From positions 1-12,253 of the forward strand of contig DAOVGD010000168.1 of NCBI GenBank assembly GCA_030672555.1: a stretch of DNA of 12,253 nt, given 5' to 3'. The notes below the pieces were generated by a model. That model saw only the letters and a program-made list of their open reading frames with translations. It had not been told where the DNA came from and searched no databases. This DNA is from Desulfobacterales bacterium (GTDB lineage: Bacteria > Desulfobacterota > Desulfobacteria > Desulfobacterales > C00003106). The first letter of the stretch is position 1. Each line of letters begins with the position of its first letter. The translations under genes were made by a program, and so were the position numbers. This document shows positions 6,023 to 12,253 of the stretch, one piece after another.

Positions 6023-7483
6023 ATGCCGTGGAGAAAAAATCCGGTCATTTACGAAATCAATACAAGGCTCTGGCTAAAAGACCTTTCTTTACAATACGGA
6101 CAATCAATCCATTTGGGAACTGTACCCCTCAGTGAACTTGAACTATTTGCAAACAACGGAATTGATGCAATCTGGCTAATGGGTGTCTGGAATCGAAGCT
6201 TGGAAGGAATAGAAATCGCACGCCGGCATCCCGGACTGCAAGGAGAATACTCAAGAGCGCTGGGGACATGGGAACAAGAAGATATCGGCGCGTCTCCATA
6301 TGCGATTCGCACCTATGAGGTAGATCAAGAATTCGGTAATGATCAAGCGCTCGCAATATTTCGATCAAATCTCCATGAGTTCGATATAAAGATTATACTC
6401 GATTTTGTTCCCAATCATATGGCCGTAGATACTCCATTTTTATATAAGCATCCTGATCTGTTTCTGCATGATATCCTGTCCCGGACCGAACCGACGGATT
6501 ATTTCCAACGAAACGTCAGGGGGAGAACTTACACCTTTGCCCATGGGAAAGATCCCTATTTCCCCTCCTGGACTGATACGGTTCAAGTAGATTACAGCAA
6601 AGTATCGACCAGAGAGTTTATGGCTAATCTTATGTACAAGGCCTCCTCACATTGCGATGGCCTTCGCTGCGACATGGCACAACTGGTTACTCCTGACGTT
6701 TTTAAAAAAACATGGGGAAAAGATTTTGACAAAGATGAAACATTTTGGAAGCCGACCATACAAAAAATCAAGTCCGGTAGGCCTGATTTTGTTTTTATGG
6801 CGGAGGTATACTGGGAACTTGAATGGGAACTACAACAGGAAGGCTTTGATCTCACCTATGATAAGACACTGTATGATCGTCTCCGATACTCGACACCAGA
6901 GGACGTACGCGGCCATTTAGGGGCAGAATTGTCTTACCAGAATAAGCTCGTTCGATTCATCGAAAATCATGACGAAGAAAGAGCTGCCACAGCATTCGAC
7001 AATAAAGCGAAGGCCGCAGCGCTTGTTGCTGCCACCACACCCGGTGCAACACTTTTTCATGAAGGGCAATTTGAGGGTAAATCGATCAAGATTCCGATAC
7101 AACTCACCCGCAAGCCGGCAGATCCCGTCAATCACGACATAATACATTTCTACCAGACGCTGTTAAAAGAAATAAAAGACGACATTTATAATCAAGGAGA
7201 CTGGAAGCTGCTGGAGGTATCTTCAGCAGGAGAGGACACCTATCATAATATCATCGCATATCAATGGACTATGCAAGACAGGAATAAAATCATCGCGGTC
7301 AATCTCGGAGACCAAGAGTCGCATGCGTATATACGGCCGAGCCTGCCCTCGGACAAGAATGAATGCATTCTTGTCGATCATATGACAAATAAACAATATA
7401 AACGTGAAGTTTCTGAGGTGAATACAAAGGGCTTATATATAAAGCTCGCGCCCTATAAAGCGCATGTATTCGATGTCCGTTAG
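6023..7483 (+). CDS. GH13 alpha-amylase-family glycoside hydrolase or transglycosylase, cytoplasmic
   Basis: 486 residues with all four classical GH13 regions: region I DFVPNH (127-132), region II GLRCD (213-217, predicted nucleophile D217, with R215), region III FMAE (258-261, acid/base E261) and region IV ENHDE (314-318, transition-state Asp D317). The N-terminus starts straight into the barrel (VIYEINTRLWL) and there is no signal peptide, so the enzyme acts inside the cell, plausibly on glycogen, maltooligosaccharides, trehalose-type or sucrose-type substrates. The sequence does not reveal which. An all-beta C-terminal domain follows from about residue 405. The ATG at 6023 has GGAG (6011-6014) eight bases upstream. 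No glycogen or trehalose gene lies beside it, so it appears to stand alone. The family assignment is firm, but the subfamily and substrate are not determined. Confidence 0.9.
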   Translation: MPWRKNPVIYEINTRLWLKDLSLQYGQSIHLGTVPLSELELFANNGIDAIWLMGVWNRSLEGIEIARRHPGLQGEYSRALGTWEQEDIGASPYAIRTYEVDQEFGNDQALAIFRSNLHEFDIKIILDFVPNHMAVDTPFLYKHPDLFLHDILSRTEPTDYFQRNVRGRTYTFAHGKDPYFPSWTDTVQVDYSKVSTREFMANLMYKASSHCDGLRCDMAQLVTPDVFKKTWGKDFDKDETFWKPTIQKIKSGRPDFVFMAEVYWELEWELQQEGFDLTYDKTLYDRLRYSTPEDVRGHLGAELSYQNKLVRFIENHDEERAATAFDNKAKAAALVAATTPGATLFHEGQFEGKSIKIPIQLTRKPADPVNHDIIHFYQTLLKEIKDDIYNQGDWKLLEVSSAGEDTYHNIIAYQWTMQDRNKIIAVNLGDQESHAYIRPSLPSDKNECILVDHMTNKQYKREVSEVNTKGLYIKLAPYKAHVFDVR

Positions 7484-7490
7484 TGTCCTC

Positions 7491-7639
7491 CAGAAACGGT
7501 ACCTTTCGCCCCGATACTGCGTTCTCCGTCCCGCCCAGGCGGGACTACGCCTGCGGTAGAAACCTTTGTGCCTGCCCTGTGGAATCCAACGCTATTCCAC
7601 CGGGGCGGCCTTATCTCGTCACAAAATCTACCGTTTCTG
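7491..7639. repeat. Hairpin-cluster intergenic element with 11-bp inverted ends
   Basis: The ends CAGAAACGGTA (7491-7501) and TACCGTTTCTG (7629-7639) are exact inverted repeats. Inside are a perfect GTCCCGCC/GGCGGGAC hairpin (7528-7545, two-base loop) and a 16-base imperfect stem, 7570-7585 with 7594-7609 (13/16 paired, built on GTGGAAT/ATTCCAC with G/C flanks). There is no open frame of note. The local G/C content is higher than in the flanking AT-rich bases. It starts eight bases after the GH13 stop. It may be a dispersed non-autonomous repeat or a structured 3' end; no T-run follows any stem. Confidence 0.55.
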
Positions 7640-7676
7640 AGGGATTCTAATTGGGATTGGGGAATTGAGATACTAT

Positions 7677-7835
7677 GAGGCTGTCCGAGAATTATGTTCG
7701 TAACGAAAAAGAGTGAGAACGAGACAAAATTTACGCAAATTTGAGGAGAATAGCAGGCCTATTTGACGAAAACTTGCGGGAATTTGGGCCGTTTCTCACT
7801 CTTTTGCAGTAGGATCAGAATTCTCGGACAGCCTC
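7677..7835. mobile_element. 159-bp MITE with 43-bp terminal inverted repeats and CTAT target duplication
   Basis: The left end begins GAGGCTGTCCGAGAATT (7677-7693) and the right end finishes with its exact complement (7819-7835). The similarity runs on to 43 bases at each end (7677-7719 and 7793-7835), and I count 37 of 43 positions matching. Direct CTAT copies flank it (7673-7676 and 7836-7839), consistent with a 4-bp target-site duplication. The interior of about 73 bases has no coding capacity. GGCTGTCC-type ends occur in several DDE insertion-sequence families, IS1182-like ones among them, so the mobilising transposase was probably encoded elsewhere. The right-hand CTA is the complement of the transglycosylase stop codon. 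Confidence 0.75.
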
Positions 7836-8471
7836 CTATGATTCTATACGGAAATAATTATTTGTGAACATCTCACAGTTTTTTGAAACTTTTCTGGCGT
7901 ATGTCTGTGAATAGATTGTGCCCTTACGAGCATATCTGACTACTCGTGTGGGGCCGGCATTATAGGCAGTAAGCGCCGTATCCAGGTCATTAAACCTTTT
8001 CAGCAGCTTTTTCAGATAGTATGCTCCCATTCGAATGTTGTGACGAACATCGTACAAGGTTTCATGCCCCTTCCATTCAATCCGTAGCTCCTTTGAAAGA
8101 GCATAACCGGTAGCAGGTAGCAACTGCATCAAACCAACCGCCCCGCGGTGTGATCGCACAGACTCTCTAAAAGAGCTTTCAGTAAAAATCACGGCAAGGA
8201 GTAATGCAGGCGGGAGATTATTTTCTGTGCAAACTCGTTGTATACAATGCGACAGTTCCTCACGAAATTCCAAAGGCTTTCGCGCATAATATTCATTCAA
8301 TACTTCCATTATGTTGCTAAGCTCACATTGAGCCTCTTTTTTCTCTTTAAGAATATCCCACTGCTTTATCAACTCGTTGTCAAGATACTGGCTGCTAGCA
8401 ACAAAAGCGGTACTGAAAACAAATACTATTGTTAGAAATTCTATTATAAAAAATCTGTTAAATCGTGTCAT
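7836..8471 (-). CDS. Soluble-lytic-type murein transglycosylase (SLT/GH23 domain), exported
   Basis: 211 residues. It cleaves the MurNAc-GlcNAc bond of peptidoglycan to give 1,6-anhydro ends. Residues 1-26 are an export signal or N-terminal anchor (basic MTRFNR, then a hydrophobic IIEFLTIVFVFSTAFVA). The SLT domain covers about 76-195, with the catalytic Glu in FTESSF (E98), GAVGLMQLLPATG (110-122), NIRMGAYYLKKLLKRF (145-160) and AYNAGP (169-174), all in the usual order and spacing. The ATG at 8471 was chosen because AGAGGA sits nine bases upstream on the minus strand and the signal peptide starts there. The TTG at 8510 would add 13 residues with no support. A sigma-54-type promoter lies upstream (8566-8581). 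The stop codon is formed from the CTAT copy flanking the MITE, so the protein end is probably unchanged by the insertion. Confidence 0.92.
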   Translation of the reverse strand: MTRFNRFFIIEFLTIVFVFSTAFVASSQYLDNELIKQWDILKEKKEAQCELSNIMEVLNEYYARKPLEFREELSHCIQRVCTENNLPPALLLAVIFTESSFRESVRSHRGAVGLMQLLPATGYALSKELRIEWKGHETLYDVRHNIRMGAYYLKKLLKRFNDLDTALTAYNAGPTRVVRYARKGTIYSQTYARKVSKNCEMFTNNYFRIES

Positions 8472-8498
8472 ATTAGCGTATCCTCTTTGTAACAATCC

Positions 8499-8538
8499 AA
8501 CCCGATGCAACGTGATTATTCATGGCCTTGATCGGGTT
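8499..8538 (-). promoter_or_regulatory. 8-bp inverted repeat in the transglycosylase leader
   Basis: AACCCGAT (8499-8506) and ATCGGGTT (8531-8538) are exact inverted repeats with a 24-base spacer. They fall within the leader predicted from the sigma-54 promoter (about 8555 to 8472). As RNA this could form a stem ending about 27 bases before the start codon. The role is unknown and the long loop makes it only moderately stable. Confidence 0.3.
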
Positions 8539-8565
8539 CTGGATGCGATTTTGTATGTTACTCAA

Positions 8566-8581
8566 AGCAAATGATATGCCA
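8566..8581 (-). promoter_or_regulatory. Sigma-54 (-24/-12) promoter for the transglycosylase gene
   Basis: On the minus strand the sequence is TGGCATATCATTTGCT. It has GG and GC separated by ten bases, TGGCAY, and TTGCW, matching the RpoN consensus TGGCAC-N5-TTGCW except for the common C-to-T at the sixth base. The predicted start of transcription is near 8555, about 84 bases before the ATG. With equal base frequencies such a match (TGGCAY-N5-TTGCW) would arise about 0.02 times in a window this size on both strands, so chance is unlikely though not excluded. Its orientation and distance to the gene fit. Confidence 0.6.
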
Positions 8582-8672
8582 GAAACAATGAATCAGGCTA
8601 ACCTATTCATATTACAATGTAATAAAGCAACTTCCCCGCTGACCGAACGTTTCTGAATCTCTAATATTATGC

Positions 8673-8708
8673 AAACTATTTCACATTAGCGGTAAACCGT
8701 TTCACATT
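8673..8708. promoter_or_regulatory. Direct repeats with 21-bp period, candidate activator (enhancer) sites
   Basis: AAACTATTTCACATT (8673-8687) and AAACCGTTTCACATT (8694-8708) match at 13 of 15 bases and are exactly 21 bp apart, two helical turns. Weaker TTTC-starting echoes follow at 8722 and 8743, keeping a 21-22 bp phase. They lie about 120-150 bp upstream of the predicted sigma-54 start near 8555, the usual place for enhancer-binding protein sites. They could equally serve the divergent gene at 8899. The remainder of the 8511-8898 intergenic stretch is AT-rich with no gene; only a weak TATACT (8864-8869) near the divergent gene resembles a -10 box. Confidence 0.45.
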
Positions 8709-8898
8709 CATAGCAAAAATATTTCCTTGTTTTTTTCCGTGGTTTCATTGTATTATTTTAATTAATTACTTTTTTGCCTACCATTTTTCATTCACGAGAT
8801 CAAGAGTCTTAGTTGAAAACTATTTTCGAAGTAATCTTAATAACATCCCAACCCAATTGTGTTTATACTTTTCAGGTTGCCTTGAGGAGGTAAGAATC

Positions 8899-9696
8899 GT
8901 GAATACCAAAGAGATTAAAAAACTTAAAGAAACCCTGGTAAAACGCCGGGAAGATATGTTTAGCCGTGTCTCTGCCCTTGAAGGGGAACTCCAGACACTG
9001 GAAACGATGAAAGAGCCCGAACTGGAGGAACAGGCCCAGGATATTAAGCTCGCACGGATTATGGCATTGATCGACGATAATGAAAAGAGACGGATCGAGG
9101 AGATCGATTGGGCCTTGAGAAAAATCGCTACCGGTGTCTACGGAGCTTGCGAAAGCTGCAACAAAGAAATCTCCTATAAAAGACTTAAGGCTGTCCCTGC
9201 AACACGATTGTGCAAAAGATGCGCGGCTATTCAAGAAAAAGGACCTCTGCGGGGAGTGCCACGAGAAGATATGGTAGGGCCCGAACCAGAAAAAGAACTC
9301 CCACCGGAATATTGCCATCTCACCGATTCAGAATTAAAAACACTTATCATGGAGCATGTGCGGGCTGATACGCGGATAGACAGGGAAGAACTTGAAATTC
9401 GTTGTCATAAAGGTGTTGTCTATCTTAAAGGTACAATTCCAAGCGAAAAAGAGCGTCAGATCCTCCATCAGGTTTTGTCTGACATACTGGGCTTATATGA
9501 GATCGTCGACCATCTTACTGTCAGTCGCATAGATTGGGAACGCGAGGATATCAAAAAAAGGCCCGTACCGTCAGAGAAGACAAAAGGGATACAGATCATA
9601 ACAGGAGACGAAGAGATACTCGAAGATGTTGTCGAATCCGTAGAAGAGGGGACCGAGTATACGCCGCCAGGAGAACCGATCGAAGAAGAGACATGA
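8899..9696 (+). CDS. DksA/TraR-type C4 zinc-finger protein fused to a BON domain
   Basis: 265 residues. Residues 2-80 form a DksA-like coiled-coil hairpin whose tip reads E41-x-x-E44-x-A46, where Escherichia coli DksA has DxxDxA. The zinc finger follows with C84-x2-C87 and C105-x2-C108 in the typical frame (YGACESC ... RLCKRC). After a proline-rich linker, residues about 142-208 form a BON domain (LTDSELKTLIMEHV ... GVVYLKGTIPSEKER ... EIVDHLTV). The tail, about 210-265, is very acidic with several PP/GEP turns. DksA proteins bind in the RNA polymerase secondary channel, and BON domains are usually periplasmic or membrane-associated. No signal peptide is present, so this one is cytosolic. The GTG at 8899 has GAGGAGG (8884-8890); the TTG at 8857 has no ribosome binding site. 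The rhomboid gene starts four bases after the stop, so the two are probably co-transcribed. Confidence 0.88.
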   Translation: MNTKEIKKLKETLVKRREDMFSRVSALEGELQTLETMKEPELEEQAQDIKLARIMALIDDNEKRRIEEIDWALRKIATGVYGACESCNKEISYKRLKAVPATRLCKRCAAIQEKGPLRGVPREDMVGPEPEKELPPEYCHLTDSELKTLIMEHVRADTRIDREELEIRCHKGVVYLKGTIPSEKERQILHQVLSDILGLYEIVDHLTVSRIDWEREDIKKRPVPSEKTKGIQIITGDEEILEDVVESVEEGTEYTPPGEPIEEET

Positions 9697-9699
9697 TAA

Positions 9700-10671
9700 A
9701 TGATACCCTTACGAAGCTCGCAGCGTTCTTCAAGCTATCCTGTAGTCAACAACATCCTGATCGGTATTAATGTTGTATTTTTTCTAATAGAGCTGGCGCA
9801 AGGTCACCGTTTAAACGAATTTATCTACACATATGGTCTGGTCCCGGCCCGTTATTTCATCCCGCAAATTTCCTCCCATTTTACATTGGGAGAACAGCTC
9901 CTTTCTTTTTTTTCCTTTATGTTTCTCCACGCGGGTTTCTTGCACCTGCTGGGTAATATGTGGAGTCTCTATATCTTTGGCGACAACGTGGAAGAACGGC
10001 TCGGCCCAATACGGTATCTCGTTTTTTACCTTCTCTGCGGTCTTGCATCCGGCATTGTTCACACTGTTTCTAATCCGCATTCACAAATACCCACCATCGG
10101 AGCCAGCGGCGCGATTGCCGGTATAATGGGGGCTTATTTCGTTCTATTCCCCAGGGCCAAGATACTAACCTTAATACCCCTTTTTTTCTTTTTCCCGTTT
10201 GTAGAGATTCCCGCATATTTTTTTCTTGGTATCTGGTTCTTATTTCAGTTCCTGAGTGCCACGGCAAACTCAGGACAGATAGGCGGAATTGCCTGGTGGG
10301 CTCATATCGGAGGATTTATCTTCGGCATTATATTCTTAAAGCTTTTTGCTATGATGCCTGAAATCGGCGCAAGTAGTAAGATACGAAAGATGACCAAAAA
10401 ACGCACAACATCGAGGATTCAGGTCATACGCCCGATCTCAATGGATAACGACCCCAATTCCTATGGAAACATCTCTATCAATTCCCGCGAGGCCTTTTTC
10501 GGTACCCGCAAATTGATTAACATTCCAGTCGGCTTTAAAAAACGAACCTTTTTCCTGACAATCCCACCCAACATATCCGATGGAGACAAACTTCGCCTCC
10601 GAGGGTTGGGACGTATACGTGAGGGAAATACCAGGGGGGATTTATATCTCAAGGTGAATATAGTGGATTGA
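9700..10671 (+). CDS. Rhomboid intramembrane serine protease with C-terminal DnaJ_C-like domain
   Basis: 323 residues. Residues about 14-217 are a rhomboid core of six hydrophobic segments, with H77-x4-H82-x3-N86 (HAGFLHLLGN), the catalytic Ser in GASG (S136) and the catalytic His in AHIGG (H202). A basic linker (228-245, KIRKMTKKRTTSR) leads into residues about 256-323, which match a DnaJ/CbpA C-terminal substrate-binding domain: ISINSREAFFGTRKLINIPV, then TIPPNISDGDKLRLRGLG and GDLYLKV. With a cytosolic N-terminus and six spans, this domain would lie in the cytosol. No J domain (HPD) is present. The gene begins three bases after the DksA-BON stop, with a purine-rich GAAGAAGAG before it. The inferred role is cleavage of membrane proteins, with the extra domain capturing unfolded segments or partners. 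Both domains look intact. Confidence 0.88.
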   Translation: MIPLRSSQRSSSYPVVNNILIGINVVFFLIELAQGHRLNEFIYTYGLVPARYFIPQISSHFTLGEQLLSFFSFMFLHAGFLHLLGNMWSLYIFGDNVEERLGPIRYLVFYLLCGLASGIVHTVSNPHSQIPTIGASGAIAGIMGAYFVLFPRAKILTLIPLFFFFPFVEIPAYFFLGIWFLFQFLSATANSGQIGGIAWWAHIGGFIFGIIFLKLFAMMPEIGASSKIRKMTKKRTTSRIQVIRPISMDNDPNSYGNISINSREAFFGTRKLINIPVGFKKRTFFLTIPPNISDGDKLRLRGLGRIREGNTRGDLYLKVNIVD

Positions 10672-10774
10672 AGATTGACTATTGAAGATTGACTATTGAT
10701 CATGTCTTCCTTCAATCTTCAATAATCATTTTTCATTCTTCAATTTTCATTCTTCATTCTTCAATTCTCTCATC
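10667..10774. repeat. ATTGAAGATTGA-type low-complexity repeat at a convergent gene junction
   Basis: Two exact tandem copies of ATTGAAGATTGACT (10667-10680 and 10681-10694) are followed by the inverse, TCAATCTTCAAT (10712-10723), giving a 12-bp perfect stem with 10681-10692, and then by TTCATTCTTCAAT-like copies up to about 10774. The last bases of both neighbouring genes, including the stop codons (rhomboid TGA 10669-10671; kinase TGA 10754-10756 on the minus strand), lie inside it. The hairpin may act as a bidirectional terminator, since short T-rich runs follow. The pattern has the look of a simple sequence that spreads and slips in intergenic DNA. Confidence 0.6.
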
Positions 10775-12253
10775 CAAAATCTTCCTTAGCTTGTATGACA
10801 ATGCCTTAATATCGAACGGCTTCTGAATAAAGCCATTACAACCACGTTTCAATATTTTTCCCGCCCTGCCATTTGTACTGTATCCACTTGCAAGAAGGAC
10901 CCTTGCATCGGAGTTGATCTCCTTGATCCTCTCGTAGGTCTCGCCACCATCCATGCCCGGCATAATTATGTCGAGAATAATCATATCAATCTTATCCATA
11001 TTTTTCTTATAAACCTCTATAGCTTCTTCTCCGCTTCCGGCCAATAAGACCTTGTAGCCCATGAACTTCAGCATTCGCTCTACGACCCTGGTAACCCTCT
11101 CGTCGTCGTCCACAAAGAGTAGGGCCTCTGTTCCCTTCAATAGTCCCTCAGATGTTTCTTGTTTTTTTTGCGCTTCTTTTTCCGAAGCCGGCAGGTACAG
11201 GTAAAAGGTAGTTCCCTCACTCCTTTTACTGTAAACAGTTATGATCCCACCATGCCTTCTGATAATACCATAAGCAGAAGCAAGACCTAATCCGATTCCA
11301 CTCCCTATCTCTTTGGTAGTAAAAAACGGCTCGAATATCCTTTGCAGAGTTATCTCATCCATGCCGATCCCTGTGTCAGTAACTGACAACTTAACATATT
11401 TGCCCGGCCGCACATTGAAGGGTTTGACATAGTTTTCGTCAAGCATAACATTTTCGGTTTCGATAAGGATTTCCCCGCCTCCGGGCATAGCCTGCCACGC
11501 ATTGACGTAAAGATTTAACAGCACCTGCTCAATCTGCACCTGATCTACTTCTATCGTCCAGATATCTTTCTGATATTTTCTATGAATCTCAATATGTTCT
11601 TTGGTGCTGCCAAACATCTCTGAAGTCTTCTTTACAAGTTCATTCAGATCAATCGGTTTGACCTCATATTTGCCGTCACCGGCAAGACCTAACAGTTGCT
11701 TGGTAAAATCTGCTCCTTTTTTAACAATGCCCTCTATTCCTGTGAGACGTTCAAAATGGGGGTGCGCAGAATCGATATCCATTAGCATCAAGGAGGCGTG
11801 GCCCTGGATACACATCAGCAGATTGTTAAACTTATGGGCAATCTCGCCAGCCAATGCGCGCATAGGCTCCATCTTTCGGGCATGTTGGAATTGGTCCACC
11901 AATGGCTTTTTTTCTTCCTCGGTCTTCTTGCGATCCGTAACGCTGTGCCCGATAATGTAAAGGATTTTTTCACCTGATACAGTTAAAGGCACTACATCGA
12001 GCAAAACAGTTTTGATCTTTCCATTAACCAGGTATTCCGTCTCAAGGGTACGGCGGCTTGTGGAGAGGAAATCTTTTCCCCACCGTATCTCTAAACAATC
12101 AGGGGAGCAAAAGTCCCAGATCTTTTTGCCAACCAGCCCTGTAATGTCACACTCGAAAAACTCAAGAGCCGCCTTGTTGGCAGCGATGTAACTACCGCTT
12201 TCATCAATAACCATGACGGGATTCGTAGAATTCTCATAGTGGGTTCGATGTAT
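10754..12253 (-). CDS. PAS hybrid histidine kinase with C-terminal receiver (N-terminus outside window)
   Basis: The frame remains open to base 12253, so the start is off-window; the ATG at 12214 is internal to the PAS domain, which already begins YENSTNPVMVIDE. Positions here count from that Met. PAS spans up to about 95. The HisKA H-box GEIAHKFNNLL has its phosphoacceptor at H127. The HATPase has its N-box at N238 (NLYVNAW), G1 DTGIG (280-284), F-box IFEPFF and G2 GSGIGLGLA (304-312). The receiver, about 364-482, has the acidic DDD 369-371, phosphoacceptor D415 (ILDIIMPG) and K465. All catalytic residues are present. The H-box form (AHKFNNLL) is typical of deltaproteobacterial-style soluble kinases. 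It is probably cytoplasmic over the visible part. The gene is convergent with the rhomboid gene and shares no operon with it. No output domain follows the receiver. Confidence 0.93.
   Translation of the reverse strand: MHRTHYENSTNPVMVIDESGSYIAANKAALEFFECDITGLVGKKIWDFCSPDCLEIRWGKDFLSTSRRTLETEYLVNGKIKTVLLDVVPLTVSGEKILYIIGHSVTDRKKTEEEKKPLVDQFQHARKMEPMRALAGEIAHKFNNLLMCIQGHASLMLMDIDSAHPHFERLTGIEGIVKKGADFTKQLLGLAGDGKYEVKPIDLNELVKKTSEMFGSTKEHIEIHRKYQKDIWTIEVDQVQIEQVLLNLYVNAWQAMPGGGEILIETENVMLDENYVKPFNVRPGKYVKLSVTDTGIGMDEITLQRIFEPFFTTKEIGSGIGLGLASAYGIIRRHGGIITVYSKRSEGTTFYLYLPASEKEAQKKQETSEGLLKGTEALLFVDDDERVTRVVERMLKFMGYKVLLAGSGEEAIEVYKKNMDKIDMIILDIIMPGMDGGETYERIKEINSDARVLLASGYSTNGRAGKILKRGCNGFIQKPFDIKALSYKLRKILDERIEE

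Noticed and set aside
7836..8510. Upstream TTG start for the transglycosylase at 8510
   Set aside because: The ATG at 8471 has AGAGGA at proper distance and begins a typical signal sequence; the extra 13 residues add nothing recognisable.
8650..8680. TATTATGCAAACT resembling the XerD half of a dif site
   Set aside because: Only one half-site resembles Xer binding sites; no matching XerC arm is present, and the bases overlap the phased direct repeats.
8872..9318. 148-codon minus-strand open frame opposite the DksA-BON gene
   Set aside because: Shadow of a confidently identified zinc-finger gene; the translated protein has no recognisable features.

Overview
The window reads as ordinary chromosome from a Gram-negative-type bacterium of moderate GC content (my impression is mid-40s percent). 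The mix of genes is typical of what used to be called Deltaproteobacteria (Desulfobacterota) or a neighbouring phylum: a YhaO/YhaN nuclease pair, a DksA-type zinc-finger protein fused to a BON domain, a small HTH/zinc-ribbon regulator, a hybrid histidine kinase, an apparent sigma-54 promoter and GTCAT...ATGAC palindromic repeats. No rRNA, marker gene or plasmid/phage gene is present, so the taxonomic call is an inference and is weak below domain level.

Layout, left to right. (1) 1-4135: the 3' part of a YhaO/SbcD-like metallophosphoesterase overlaps by ATGA a complete YhaN/SbcC-like coiled-coil ATPase that carries a transmembrane hairpin in its middle. (2) 4136-4993: an inverted repeat and a good housekeeping promoter precede a short membrane-anchored, lysine/alanine/proline-rich protein with five 48-bp tandem repeats. 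(3) 4994-6022: a gene-poor stretch with a perfect 15-bp hairpin, a 67-bp palindromic dispersed-type repeat, a 96-residue HTH/zinc-ribbon regulator, a 36-residue single-span membrane peptide and a possible broken four-helix-bundle (23S rRNA-IVP-type) gene. (4) 6023-7483: a cytoplasmic GH13 alpha-amylase-family enzyme. (5) 7484-7835: two non-coding repeat elements. One is a hairpin cluster bounded by 11-bp inverted ends. The other is a 159-bp MITE with 43-bp terminal inverted repeats and a CTAT target duplication, inserted exactly at the stop codon of the next gene. (6) 7836-8471, minus strand: a secreted or membrane-anchored GH23 lytic transglycosylase. (7) 8472-8898: a divergent intergenic region with a near-consensus sigma-54 -24/-12 element pointing at the transglycosylase and 21-bp-phased direct repeats about 135 bp upstream of the predicted start. 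(8) 8899-10671: a two-gene unit of a DksA-zinc-finger/BON fusion and a rhomboid protease fused to a DnaJ C-terminal (substrate-binding) domain. (9) 10754-12253, minus strand: the C-terminal part of a PAS/HisKA/HATPase/receiver hybrid kinase, convergent with the rhomboid gene across a low-complexity ATTGAAGATTGA-type repeat.

How they may fit together: the YhaO/YhaN pair is a DNA-end-processing complex that may be tethered to the membrane. The DksA-BON and rhomboid-DnaJ_C genes look like a co-transcribed envelope/stress module, with a cytosolic transcription effector carrying a lipid-binding-type domain next to an intramembrane protease carrying a chaperone domain. The transglycosylase appears to be under separate activator-dependent control. 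The most noteworthy points are the rhomboid-DnaJ_C fusion, the DksA-BON fusion, the sigma-54 promoter with phased upstream repeats, the membrane hairpin in the SbcC-like protein, and the membrane-anchored histone-tail-like repeat protein. I see no clear defence island, CRISPR array or integrated phage.
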